DNA of 10,505 nt. It comes from Rhizosphaericola sp047606825. Lineage in GTDB: Bacteria; Bacteroidota; Bacteroidia; Chitinophagales; Chitinophagaceae. The stretch is taken from contig JASGDY010000080.1 of NCBI GenBank assembly GCA_047606825.1, positions 1 through 10,505 of the forward strand. Reading direction: 5' to 3'. Below are positions 1 through 6,629 of the stretch, piece after piece (the stretch's first letter is position 1; every line of letters begins with the position of its first letter). Made by a program: the position numbers and the translations under genes. Under the pieces are notes generated by a model, which had not been told where the DNA came from, ran no database searches, and was given only the letters and a program-made list of their open reading frames with translations.

Positions 1-58
1 CTCTTTGACGCCGCGTTTCAGGGTTGGATGATACACCGAGATGTGTCCACACGATAGG

Positions 59-113
59 CGTAGGCGGGAATCTGATTTACAGAGCAGAGCTAAAGATTAG
101 ATTCCTGCCTACG
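59..113. repeat. Imperfect inverted repeat, 18-19 bp arms
   Basis: The arms are 59-77 and 95-113. The core GTAGGCGGGAATCT (60-73) faces AGATTCCTGCCTAC (99-112). As RNA, every mismatch in the arms would be a G-U wobble, so the stem is essentially complete around a 17-nt loop. The right arm overlaps the smaller palindrome at 101-120, so the two folds exclude each other. The element lies upstream of pyrF. I see no gene in bases 1-241. It is best called an intergenic palindromic repeat; a regulatory role is only possible. Confidence 0.6.
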
Positions 114-124
114 CAGGAATGACG
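101..124. repeat. Palindromic repeat, copy 1 (ATTCCTGC/GCAGGAAT)
   Basis: A perfect 8-bp inverted repeat, ATTCCTGC and GCAGGAAT, encloses the loop CTAC and is followed by GACG. The same 24-bp sequence, with one base changed, forms the centre of the hairpin at 9193-9234. A shortened relative may lie at 2186-2204. Two near-identical copies 9 kb apart in intergenic DNA indicate a dispersed repeat family. The ATTCC...GGAAT form is reminiscent of dRS3-type repeats of other bacteria, but a relationship is not shown here. Confidence 0.7.
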
Positions 125-190
125 GCTGATGTGTTTATTGTTGGCATTCGTGTCTATAACCTTATGTCCTTTGTATTCAGGTTTCTTCTT

Positions 191-222
191 CAAACCCTCA
201 AATTCCCAAATCTTCAAATCTC
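191..222 (+). repeat. Degenerate 8-bp tandem repeat upstream of pyrF
   Basis: Four consecutive octamers follow the pattern CAAA(T/C)(T/C)(C/T)(T/C), for example CAAATTCC and CAAATCTT. The array ends 6 nt before the TATCTTTG box of pyrF. The period is exact although the sequence varies. It resembles the 7-bp arrays before the MurU-like gene and folA, but its period is 8. Confidence 0.6.
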
Positions 223-228
223 CTGGTT

Positions 229-236
229 TATCTTTG
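229..236 (+). promoter_or_regulatory. Candidate -7 box (TATCTTTG) of pyrF
   Basis: TATCTTTG matches the Bacteroidota -7 consensus TAnnTTTG exactly and is 5 nt before the pyrF ATG at 242. No TTG (-33 element) is visible at the usual spacing. If the box is used, the transcript would start within a few bases of the ATG, giving a leaderless or nearly leaderless mRNA. Confidence 0.5.
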
Positions 237-241
237 CCGTC

Positions 242-1042
242 ATGGACAAAAATCAATTAGTTGCTGCGATTCGCGAAAGAAAAAGTTATCTGTGCGTCGG
301 ACTGGACACCGACGCCAACAAACTTCCCGACCACCTGAAAAAAGAAAAAGACGGCGTATTGCTTTTCAACAAGGCGATTATCGACGCGACCAAGGATTTT
401 TGTGTGTCATACAAAATCAACACCGCTTTCTATGAAGCACGCGGTCTGCAAGGCTGGAAAGAAATGGAAGAAACCTTGCATTACATTCCGAAAACGCATT
501 TCACGATTGCCGACGCCAAGCGCGGCGACATTGGCAACACTTCTGCACAATATGCCAAAACCTTTTTTGAATCGCTGCCTTTTGATTCCGTGACGGTCGC
601 ACCGTACATGGGTGAGGACAGCATCCGTCCGTTCCTGGAATATGAAAATAAAGTGACCATCGTCCTCGGCCTTACTTCCAACAAAGGTGCCCAGGATTTT
701 GAAATGCTGCCCGTCGGACAGCAACACTTATACGAACAAGTCCTTTCCAAAGTCGCCAGTTGGGGAACGCCCGACAACCTGATGTTTGTCGTAGGCGCCA
801 CGCAGGCGGACGAACTGGCGCATATCCGCACCATCGTCCCCGACCATTTCCTGCTCGTGCCAGGTGTCGGTGCGCAGGGCGGCAGTCTTTCGGATGTCAC
901 CCAATACGGCAAAAACGAGGAAATCGGGCTTTTGGTCAATTCCAGCCGGGGCATTATCTACGCCGATTCTACGGAAACTTTTGCGGTTGCGGCCAGTGCC
1001 GAAGCGAAAAAACTACAGGAGGAAATGGCGCAATATGTTTAA
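242..1042 (+). CDS. pyrF: Orotidine-5'-phosphate decarboxylase
   Basis: Cytosolic enzyme that decarboxylates OMP to UMP, the last step of de novo pyrimidine synthesis. The 266-residue product fits the longer type 2 family (about 270 residues), not the ~230-residue E. coli type. Visible motifs are GLDTD (20-24), the catalytic block DAKRGDIGNT (91-100) with its Asp-Lys-Asp set, VPGVGAQGG (207-215) and the phosphate-binding NSSRGI (233-238). The frame is open upstream to 119, but the extra 41 residues are hydrophobic and unlike the family. The ATG at 242 also sits just after a TATCTTTG box, so I chose it. No Shine-Dalgarno sequence is present. The TAA at 1040-1042 overlaps the end of the convergent porP-like gene. 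No other pyrimidine gene is in view. Confidence 0.96.
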   Translation: MDKNQLVAAIRERKSYLCVGLDTDANKLPDHLKKEKDGVLLFNKAIIDATKDFCVSYKINTAFYEARGLQGWKEMEETLHYIPKTHFTIADAKRGDIGNTSAQYAKTFFESLPFDSVTVAPYMGEDSIRPFLEYENKVTIVLGLTSNKGAQDFEMLPVGQQHLYEQVLSKVASWGTPDNLMFVVGATQADELAHIRTIVPDHFLLVPGVGAQGGSLSDVTQYGKNEEIGLLVNSSRGIIYADSTETFAVAASAEAKKLQEEMAQYV

Positions 1043-2064
1043 AACTTTGGACAAGGTAGATACCCCTTGTTGTTGTTCCGGAAGATATAGATAAGCGAAA
1101 GTTCCAGTCCACCACGGCTATTGGAAATTGTTTTGGCCTGTGATGTCGTCACGTCGTAGGATACACCCAAACGGCAACCCCAATAATCCAGCCCGATATA
1201 AGGAATGAGGGCATCCCCAAAACGGATGAAGCCTCCGGCATAGAAGTTCGTCGGATTGACAGTGTTAAATTCATCGTTCAACGAAAACTGTAAAGCTCCT
1301 CCGGCAACTGTTTCGTGTGCGCCCGACTGTATGCTGTGCAAGGCACTCAGGTGCAGTGTCGTAATCTCCCCGACCGGAAAATAAGTGCCACCGTGAAACG
1401 TATAGCGCGGCTTGATGTAATAGTCGCCTTCTGTAAAATTTTGCCTGGGACTGTTGATGTGGTAGGCACTGATGCCAAAATAGTAGTTGTCCTTGTCGGA
1501 ATTGCTCCCTGTATACAGCAGGCCGGCACTCATATCAAAATAATGGTTTTTCAGCGTGCTGTTGCTGAAGTTTTCGCTGGTGACATTGGTAAAGCCCAAA
1601 GTTGTGAGCTGGTCTTCAAATTGCAGTTGGTTTGTATGGATGACCATGTTCGCATACGTAGCTTGCAGGCCAAGGCCGAGCTGGTGGTAGCCAAACTCGT
1701 CCAGACCCTTATGGAACGCTGCCGTGAACGAACCGTAGTTGAAGTTGGCCGCACCGTTGGCCGTCCTGTCCGAATATGCCATCACACCGATGCCCAACCT
1801 GTCCCGTGGATTGATGGTATTGGTCAATATGGGCATGTCCATCGCAGCCGTAACGGTCTTATAGGCGTTGTTGATGCTTGTCCATTGGTTTCGGAAACTG
1901 ACGCCCGTGCGGACATCGCCGTCAAACTTTCCCGCAAATGCGGGGTTCAACGTCAAAGGAGACGCAAAAAACTGGGAGAAATGCGGATCCTGCGCATACA
2001 TTTTTGCATGAAAAGCCATCAAAAAGCATATTGGAAAGAACCCTTTTCTGATTGTTGACCGCAT
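1039..2064 (-). CDS. PorP/SprF family type IX secretion-associated outer membrane protein
   Basis: The 341-residue product has a signal peptide (basic MRSTIRK, hydrophobic stretch to about 20, likely cleavage after YAQ at 25). The family-defining start of the mature protein follows, DPHFSQFF and LNPAFAG (26-45). The rest alternates polar and aromatic residues like an outer-membrane beta-barrel and ends in a short YIFRNNN segment. Family members associate with type IX secretion and gliding motility and are often encoded beside very large secreted adhesins. None is visible here, so this copy looks like an orphan and its partner is unknown. The start ATG is clear, with no Shine-Dalgarno sequence. 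The stop overlaps the convergent pyrF stop by 4 bp, leaving no room for a separate terminator between them. Confidence 0.88.
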   Translation of the reverse strand: MRSTIRKGFFPICFLMAFHAKMYAQDPHFSQFFASPLTLNPAFAGKFDGDVRTGVSFRNQWTSINNAYKTVTAAMDMPILTNTINPRDRLGIGVMAYSDRTANGAANFNYGSFTAAFHKGLDEFGYHQLGLGLQATYANMVIHTNQLQFEDQLTTLGFTNVTSENFSNSTLKNHYFDMSAGLLYTGSNSDKDNYYFGISAYHINSPRQNFTEGDYYIKPRYTFHGGTYFPVGEITTLHLSALHSIQSGAHETVAGGALQFSLNDEFNTVNPTNFYAGGFIRFGDALIPYIGLDYWGCRLGVSYDVTTSQAKTISNSRGGLELSLIYIFRNNNKGYLPCPKF

Positions 2065-2372
2065 TTTGTTAGACGTTATATTATATTCTCTTTAGATTGA
2101 TTAAAAATAGCCTTTAAAATGGAAATATATGCCATCTCCCCAAAAAAAATCAGGAACTTCCTGTGTTTTTGTCATGGCACATTGCTTTCCCGCAGGAAAT
2201 GACGCAGGATTAAAGCTCTGGTTTTATCAGATTGTTTTTGGCCATCAGTACGACACCGATGATTCCCGCTTTCCCGGCCAGGTTGGACGGGCATATCTGT
2301 GTGTCGTTGTGGCAAATACTGACACTATGTTGGAGTTGCCCCGACTGGATGTCGCTTAGTTGAATTGAGCAT
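2065..2372. other. 308-bp gap without a convincing gene; possible pseudogene or repeat remnant
   Basis: The gap lies between the porP-like start and the stop of the FAH-family gene. Two overlapping frames are open. One is a 76-codon plus-strand frame (2129-2359). The other is a minus-strand frame of about 59 codons that opens just inside the FAH gene end and stops near 2216. It contains NLAGKAGIIGVVLMAKN, which reads like real protein, but it has no good start codon. Neither resembles a family I can name. The segment also holds a palindrome CAGGAA-C-TTCCTG near 2150-2164 and a degenerate repeat at 2186-2204. A decayed gene end or an uncatalogued intergenic repeat would both fit. Confidence 0.3.
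2186..2204. repeat. Possible degenerate copy of the ATTCC...GGAAT palindromic repeat
   Basis: TTTCC-CGCA-GGAAA followed by TGACG has the same end (GCAGGAA, then TGACG) as the repeats at 101-124 and 9204-9227, with a shortened first arm and loop. An outer GTCAT (2171-2175) could pair with ATGAC (2199-2203). The similarity is modest. Confidence 0.35.
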
Positions 2373-3227
2373 TCAACCTTCGTACCCTTTCAGTTCTTGC
2401 CTTGCAACGCCCAATCCGTCTATACCGTATTCAATCACGTCGCCGGGACGCAGGAATCGTTGTGGATTCATGCCCATGCCCACACCTGCCGGAGAACCAG
2501 TGGAAATAATGTCGCCCGGATGCAGCGACATGAACTGGCTGATGTAAGCGACAAGTTTGGGTATCTTGTTGATAAAGTCTTTGGTGCTGCCGTTTTGGAC
2601 GCGTTCGCCGTTGAGTTTCAGCCATACTTTTAGGTTGTTGGGGTCGGCGACATCTTCTTTAGGAACGATGAATGGACCGATGGGAGCGAAGGTGTCACAA
2701 CCTTTCCCTTTATCCCAGGTGCCACCTCTTTCCGTCTGGAAGGCTCTTTCGCTGATGTCGTTGTGCAGCGTATAACCCCAAATATATTCTTCCGCTTCTT
2801 CCGTTGTGATATAGGATGCTTTTTTGCCGATGACGACCGCGAGTTCCGTTTCCCAGTCCGTCTTATGGGAATCTTTTGGTATCGTAACACCGTCGTAAGG
2901 GCCGTTCAGCGCGGAGATGGCTTTCATGAACAATATCGGCTCGTTTTCCTGCTTGAGACCGGTTTCCTTTACATGGTCGGTATAGTTGAGACCTACACAA
3001 ACGATTTTGGACGGGTTGGCGAGTGGAACGCCGATGCGTGTGCCTGCGTTTATTTCGGGTAAAGAATCTTTGTTTTCCGCAAGGAATTTTTTTAGTTTTT
3101 CCAGGCCATTTTCACTTAAAAATATATGGTCGAAATCCATTCCAAAAGCAGCTAAATCATATTTTTTCTCTGCTAAGACGATGCCCGGTTTTTCTTGTCC
3201 TCTTGTTCCGTGTCTGAATAATTGCAT
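2373..3227 (-). CDS. Fumarylacetoacetate hydrolase (FAH) family protein
   Basis: Cytosolic, metal-dependent enzyme of 284 residues. The FAH superfamily hydrolyses, decarboxylates or isomerises C-C bonds in 2-oxo/2-hydroxy acids. It includes fumarylpyruvate hydrolases, ureidoglycolate lyases and hydroxyhepta-dienedioate isomerases. Visible family features are GLNYTDH (79-85), the metal ligands E126 and E128 in DWETELA, D157 in LHNDIS, the segment GKGCDTFAPIGP (174-185) and STGSPAGVG (242-250). The set is complete, so the enzyme should be active, but the substrate cannot be read from sequence and no pathway genes are adjacent. The frame extends to 3284, but the upstream part would come from a GTG and run across an intergenic repeat. 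The ATG giving MQLFRHG is the better start. It is downstream of the thioredoxin gene on the same strand, 82 bp away. Confidence 0.9.
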   Translation of the reverse strand: MQLFRHGTRGQEKPGIVLAEKKYDLAAFGMDFDHIFLSENGLEKLKKFLAENKDSLPEINAGTRIGVPLANPSKIVCVGLNYTDHVKETGLKQENEPILFMKAISALNGPYDGVTIPKDSHKTDWETELAVVIGKKASYITTEEAEEYIWGYTLHNDISERAFQTERGGTWDKGKGCDTFAPIGPFIVPKEDVADPNNLKVWLKLNGERVQNGSTKDFINKIPKLVAYISQFMSLHPGDIISTGSPAGVGMGMNPQRFLRPGDVIEYGIDGLGVARQELKGYEG

Positions 3228-3269
3228 TAAAAAGTAAAAATTTATAAGTAAAAAAGCATTAACTCCAAT

Positions 3270-3289
3270 GGTCGGTGCGGACACCGCCC
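3270..3289. repeat. GGTCGGTG-type palindromic repeat, copy 1
   Basis: GGTCGGTG-CGGA-CACCGCCC, an inverted repeat with one mismatched pair, lies in the gap between the thioredoxin-like gene and the FAH gene. It belongs with the copies at 4403-4426 and 8087-8108. All three are intergenic and lie in the same orientation. Confidence 0.6.
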
Positions 3290-3309
3290 ATATTTACATA
3301 TACTATATT

Positions 3310-3780
3310 TTATTGTAAAAACTTTCGGATATTCTTTATCGACTGATTACCTTCCAAAGCCTTGATGGGCTTGCCTTTTTCAAACAGTATCAACAATGGG
3401 ATAGAGCGGATGTCCATGTCTTGCGTCAATGTCGCCGCATTGTCCACATTGATGCGCTCCACGTATATTTTTCCAAAAAACTCTTTCTCCAGTTTTTTAA
3501 TTTTAGGAGCCATGACCAAACATGGGCCACACCAAGGCGCATTAAAATCTACCAAAACTTTATCGTGTGCATTCAATACTTTTTGCAAGTTTTCTTTTGT
3601 GTACGCGTCTTTGGATTTTATCGTGCCCTGCGCTTTGGCAATAGTTGTATGGAGAAATAAAAATAAAATCGCAATTGACTTAACGATGTTGGTGATACCG
3701 CCAACACCGGCGACTACTTTTATGGTAATTGCGCCATATTCTTTAACGGTACCGTCAATATTGGAATGCTTCAATGCCAT
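3310..3780 (-). CDS. Thioredoxin-like protein with N-terminal membrane/signal segment
   Basis: Of 156 residues, 55-156 form a thioredoxin fold with the active site WCGPC (83-87), the preceding VDFNAP and the cis-proline loop IRSIP (P128). Both catalytic cysteines are present. Residues 33-50 (hydrophobic ILFLFLHTTIAKA) look like a signal peptide or membrane anchor with a possible cut after AKA. The protein therefore probably acts in the periplasm as a thiol-disulfide oxidoreductase. The 32-residue stretch before the hydrophobic segment is unusually long for a signal peptide, and no later ATG could remove it. An uncleaved type II anchor is therefore also possible. It starts 47 bp after the DUF983 stop on the same strand, so the two may be co-transcribed. 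The substrate is unknown. Confidence 0.88.
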   Translation of the reverse strand: MALKHSNIDGTVKEYGAITIKVVAGVGGITNIVKSIAILFLFLHTTIAKAQGTIKSKDAYTKENLQKVLNAHDKVLVDFNAPWCGPCLVMAPKIKKLEKEFFGKIYVERINVDNAATLTQDMDIRSIPLLILFEKGKPIKALEGNQSIKNIRKFLQ

Positions 3781-3827
3781 ACACTAAAATCTTAAACTAT
3801 CATTCTTGATGCACAATCTAATGGACT

Positions 3828-4316
3828 TTACTTTTCCATTCCGATGGGGTTGATTCTTTCGTAATCCTTAATGTCGTTGATACGCCAGTCCTTGTCGTAT
3901 TTTACAAAAAAGCTGAGCCATATCGCACGCGAAAGCCGCATTACATACGGTGTCGCGAGTAGAATGATTGAAACCGTCGTCAACAGACACCAGTATATCC
4001 GAAAATCATCGAGGTCGCTCATCGAGAAGCCAATCAATACATACCAAGCCACGAACACGGCCACCGCCAGCGCCACCGTCAACGCATAGCTTACATAAGC
4101 TGCGCCCGTATAAAAACCAACCTCAATCTCCGTTGGTTGTCCACAGGTAGGGCATTCTTTGTACATCTTCATGGTATTTTTCAGATGATAGGGATTGCGG
4201 TCTTCAAAGAGATGCGATTGCCTGCACCTGGGACACGCGCATGTCAATATTGTACCAAGATAGCTTCTGTTGACATCTTGGGATTCGGGAAGTTGATATT
4301 GGGATTCCGTTGCCAT
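3828..4316 (-). CDS. DUF983 family membrane protein with two CxxC motifs
   Basis: The 162-residue product has a cytosolic N-terminal part with CPRC (28-31) and CPTCG (55-59), which together look like a small zinc ribbon. Two membrane helices follow, at about 70-97 and 107-126, then a charged tail. This cysteine-plus-two-helix layout is that of DUF983, a family of unknown function. The frame is open to 4379, but MATESQ at 4316 is preferred: it lies 4 nt after a TACCTTTG promoter box, and the upstream extension is not family-like. It is the first gene of a minus-strand run with the thioredoxin-like and FAH genes. No functional link between them can be read from the sequence. Confidence 0.88.
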   Translation of the reverse strand: MATESQYQLPESQDVNRSYLGTILTCACPRCRQSHLFEDRNPYHLKNTMKMYKECPTCGQPTEIEVGFYTGAAYVSYALTVALAVAVFVAWYVLIGFSMSDLDDFRIYWCLLTTVSIILLATPYVMRLSRAIWLSFFVKYDKDWRINDIKDYERINPIGMEK

Positions 4317-4320
4317 GCGG

Positions 4321-4328
4321 CAAAGGTA
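4321..4328 (-). promoter_or_regulatory. Candidate -7 box (TACCTTTG) of the DUF983 gene
   Basis: On the minus strand TACCTTTG is an exact TAnnTTTG match and is followed by only CCGC before the ATG at 4316. No TTG is seen at the -33 position. The geometry repeats that at pyrF and at the frame starting at 10440, pointing to a leaderless or nearly leaderless transcript. Confidence 0.5.
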
Positions 4329-4402
4329 GCGATTTAGGGTGTATGGCGTGAGGTATAAGGCTGCGTGGGTGTATTTCAAATTTTTGCATACGGAACATTG
4401 CG

Positions 4403-4426
4403 GCGGTCGGTGAGGATACCAACCGC
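4403..4426. repeat. GGTCGGTG-type palindromic repeat, copy 2
   Basis: GCGGTCGGT and ACCAACCGC flank a short loop, with one mismatch in the stem. A decayed, possibly inverted relative may follow at about 4438-4462 (TTGGTG ... CCCACC). The rest of the 192-bp gap 4317-4508 between the DUF983 and YyaL-like genes holds the promoter box at 4321-4328 and nothing else that I recognise. Confidence 0.6.
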
Positions 4427-4508
4427 TAGAGTTTCCATTGGTGTGGTGTCTCTACCCACCAGCGAAAATTTGAGATTGCACCCAGTCTTTTACAAAGTTT
4501 AGGCTCGT

Positions 4509-6551
4509 TTAAATCCAGTTTCCCAACGCCTCCACATTTTCTACTGGTTGTTGGCAACGATAATCTTTGCACAGATAAATCAATGTTTTATTGAGTTGCC
4601 GACGATTTTGCAACAAAGGGAAATCGTCGTCGTCTTGTTCGGAGGAGACGATAAGTTTGTCGGGTAGATAGAGTGCATTTATTGTTTTTAAAAAGGTTTT
4701 ATGGTTCTCGCCGACGATGGCTATTTCCTTGAAACCGTGGACCATTTTCTGCAACAGCAAGTCCCAGTTGCCAAAAGAAGTTGGATAGTGTACCATACCG
4801 CCGCCGACAGAGAGCAACATGTTTTTTGCCTTTTCGTGCCAGTCGGGTCTGTCGGCCATGACGGACAGATAGTAAAGGTTGTGCGCCATGAGCGAATTGC
4901 CGGACGGTGTTGCACCGTCGTAAATGTCTTTTTTGCGTAGGACGACATCGTCCTGCTCTTTTGCCGTAAAGAAGAACAACGTGCTTAACGAAGAAAAATG
5001 TTGGACAACATATTCGGTATATTGCACCGATTTATTTAAATAATCCAGATTCCCCGTTGCTTCCTGCAAACCAATATAAGCCTGAATCAGCGCACCGTAA
5101 TCATCCAAAAACGCGGGGATTTTAGCATGGTTGTTTTTCCAGCTATGCATCCAAACGCCGCTTTCGGACAGCATATTTTTTTCCAGAAAATCCATTGCAT
5201 TTTCTGCAATATGAATATAATAATCTTCTTTTAAAACCATGCCCGCATCGCAAAGTGCCTTTATCGTCAAGGCATTCCAGCCCAGCAATATCTTGTCATC
5301 GGTCATCGGACGTGTTCTTGTATTGCGGGCATTTAACAATTGCAAGCGACAGCTTTCCAACGATTGTTTTAATTCATTCAATGGAATGTGATTATTCAAA
5401 GCGATTTTTTCCAGCTTGTTGGGTTGCCACAGGATATTTGTTTTTTCCCAATTGCCGTCTTCCCAGATGTCATAAGCCTGGCAGAAAATGTCTGCATCTT
5501 TGTCCAATATATTTTCTATTTCTCTACGTGACCAAGTGTAGAATTTTCCTTCCACACCTTCGCTGTCTGCGTCGATGGCGCTATATAAACCGCCTTCTGG
5601 ACTTGTCATTTCATTCATAAGAAAGGTAATCGTTTGCCGTATCGTGTCGGCATATTCCTCTTTGTTGGTCGCGCCGTAGGCTTCGGACAAAGTGGAAAGC
5701 AAGAGCGCATTGTCGTACAGCATTTTTTCAAAATGTGGTGCCTGCCAATATTTGTCGGTACTGTACCGCGCAAATCCCCCCGCGAGTTGGTCGTAGATGC
5801 CGCCCGCAACCATTTTGTCCAAAGAAAAAGTCGCGGCGTGCAACGCTTCATGACTTTTGCCATAATAATATTGACGGAGGAGATATTGGATGGCAAAGGT
5901 CTGCGGAAATTTCGGTGCTTTGGAAAAACCGCCATGTTCCGCGTCAAAAATCGTCAACAGTTCCTTTTCCACAGATTGCAGGTGTTCGTTGGAAACCAGG
6001 CCAGGATTGGAACGTGGATTGCCGATGGCATTGGCAGTATGTAAATGCTGCATCAGGTTGCCCGCCTGCAACGTCACCGTGTCGTATTTGTTGACGTAGG
6101 CATCATGTATCGTCGCCAACAGGTTTTTCCAACTCAACCTGCCGTAACTATTGACGGGCGGGAAATACGTGCCGCCGTAAAACGGTTTGAGTTCGGGTGT
6201 CAAAAAGACGTTGAGCGGCCATCCGCCCTGCCCGTTGTTCATCGCCTGCACGGCATCCATGTATATCTGGTCGAGGTCGGGACGTTCCTCACGGTCTACC
6301 TTGATATTGACAAACCAATCGTTCATCAACACGGCGGTTTCCGGGTCTTCAAAACTTTCGTGTGCCATGACATGGCACCAATGGCAGGCTGCATAGCCAA
6401 TACTGACGAGTATCGGCTTGTTTTCCCGACGAGCTTTTTCGATGGCTTCCTTGCCCCACGGAAACCAGGCCACGGGATTGTACGCGTGCTGCAATAGGTA
6501 AGCACTCGTCTCGTGTATCAGGGCGTTGGTATGCGTATTTTCGGATGTCAT
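4509..6551 (-). CDS. YyaL-type protein: DUF255 thioredoxin-like domain plus six-hairpin glycosidase-like domain
   Basis: The 680-residue protein has the full length of the YyaL/spermatogenesis-associated protein 20 family. The N-terminal ~170 residues are the DUF255 thioredoxin-like domain, with NPVAWFPWG (25-33), the CHWC motif (56-59) in AACHWCHVM, VDREERPDLD (85-94), GGWPLN (109-114) and PFYGGTYFPP (123-132). The remainder is the alpha/alpha-barrel part, ending in the typical YLCKDYRCQ segment. No signal peptide is visible, so it is likely cytosolic. The family is annotated as thioredoxin-domain proteins, but its activity is not firmly established. The frame begins at a TTG (6575); the ATG at 6551 (MTSENTH) is the more natural start. 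It diverges from the kinase-RapZ gene across a 78-bp gap. Confidence 0.94.
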   Translation of the reverse strand: MTSENTHTNALIHETSAYLLQHAYNPVAWFPWGKEAIEKARRENKPILVSIGYAACHWCHVMAHESFEDPETAVLMNDWFVNIKVDREERPDLDQIYMDAVQAMNNGQGGWPLNVFLTPELKPFYGGTYFPPVNSYGRLSWKNLLATIHDAYVNKYDTVTLQAGNLMQHLHTANAIGNPRSNPGLVSNEHLQSVEKELLTIFDAEHGGFSKAPKFPQTFAIQYLLRQYYYGKSHEALHAATFSLDKMVAGGIYDQLAGGFARYSTDKYWQAPHFEKMLYDNALLLSTLSEAYGATNKEEYADTIRQTITFLMNEMTSPEGGLYSAIDADSEGVEGKFYTWSRREIENILDKDADIFCQAYDIWEDGNWEKTNILWQPNKLEKIALNNHIPLNELKQSLESCRLQLLNARNTRTRPMTDDKILLGWNALTIKALCDAGMVLKEDYYIHIAENAMDFLEKNMLSESGVWMHSWKNNHAKIPAFLDDYGALIQAYIGLQEATGNLDYLNKSVQYTEYVVQHFSSLSTLFFFTAKEQDDVVLRKKDIYDGATPSGNSLMAHNLYYLSVMADRPDWHEKAKNMLLSVGGGMVHYPTSFGNWDLLLQKMVHGFKEIAIVGENHKTFLKTINALYLPDKLIVSSEQDDDDFPLLQNRRQLNKTLIYLCKDYRCQQPVENVEALGNWI

Positions 6552-6594
6552 GCCTGTAAATGCTTTGTCTTGCAAAGAAAGTTAAATATTTTCG

Positions 6595-6616
6595 GTTATT
6601 TTTACCGTTATTTTTA
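6595..6616. repeat. 12-bp-period direct repeat in the divergent promoter gap
   Basis: GTTATTTTTA occurs at 6595-6604 and again at 6607-6616, in the 78-bp gap between the divergent YyaL-like and kinase-RapZ genes. It ends 13 nt before the ATG at 6630. It could contain promoter or operator sequence, but no exact TAnnTTTG box is present. Confidence 0.4.
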
Positions 6617-6629
6617 TAGAAATCAGCAC

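Noticed and set aside
1..57. Frame open from base 1 to a TAG at 55-57, possibly the end of a gene cut by the window edge
   Set aside because: Only 18 codons, with no recognisable protein features, and it runs into repeat DNA.
119..241. Extended N-terminus of pyrF from an ATG at 119
   Set aside because: The extension runs through the palindrome, the 8-bp array and the promoter box, and has no counterpart in the family.
1315..2058. 247-codon plus-strand frame opposite the porP-like gene
   Set aside because: It is the complement of a clear coding gene and has no recognisable motifs.
2129..2359. 76-codon plus-strand frame in the porP/FAH gap as a gene
   Set aside because: No recognisable domain and no clear promoter. 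The opposite strand looks at least as protein-like, so it is described only as part of the gap.
4509..6575. YyaL-type gene starting at the TTG at 6575
   Set aside because: An ATG eight codons downstream gives the usual family N-terminus, so the TTG is not needed.
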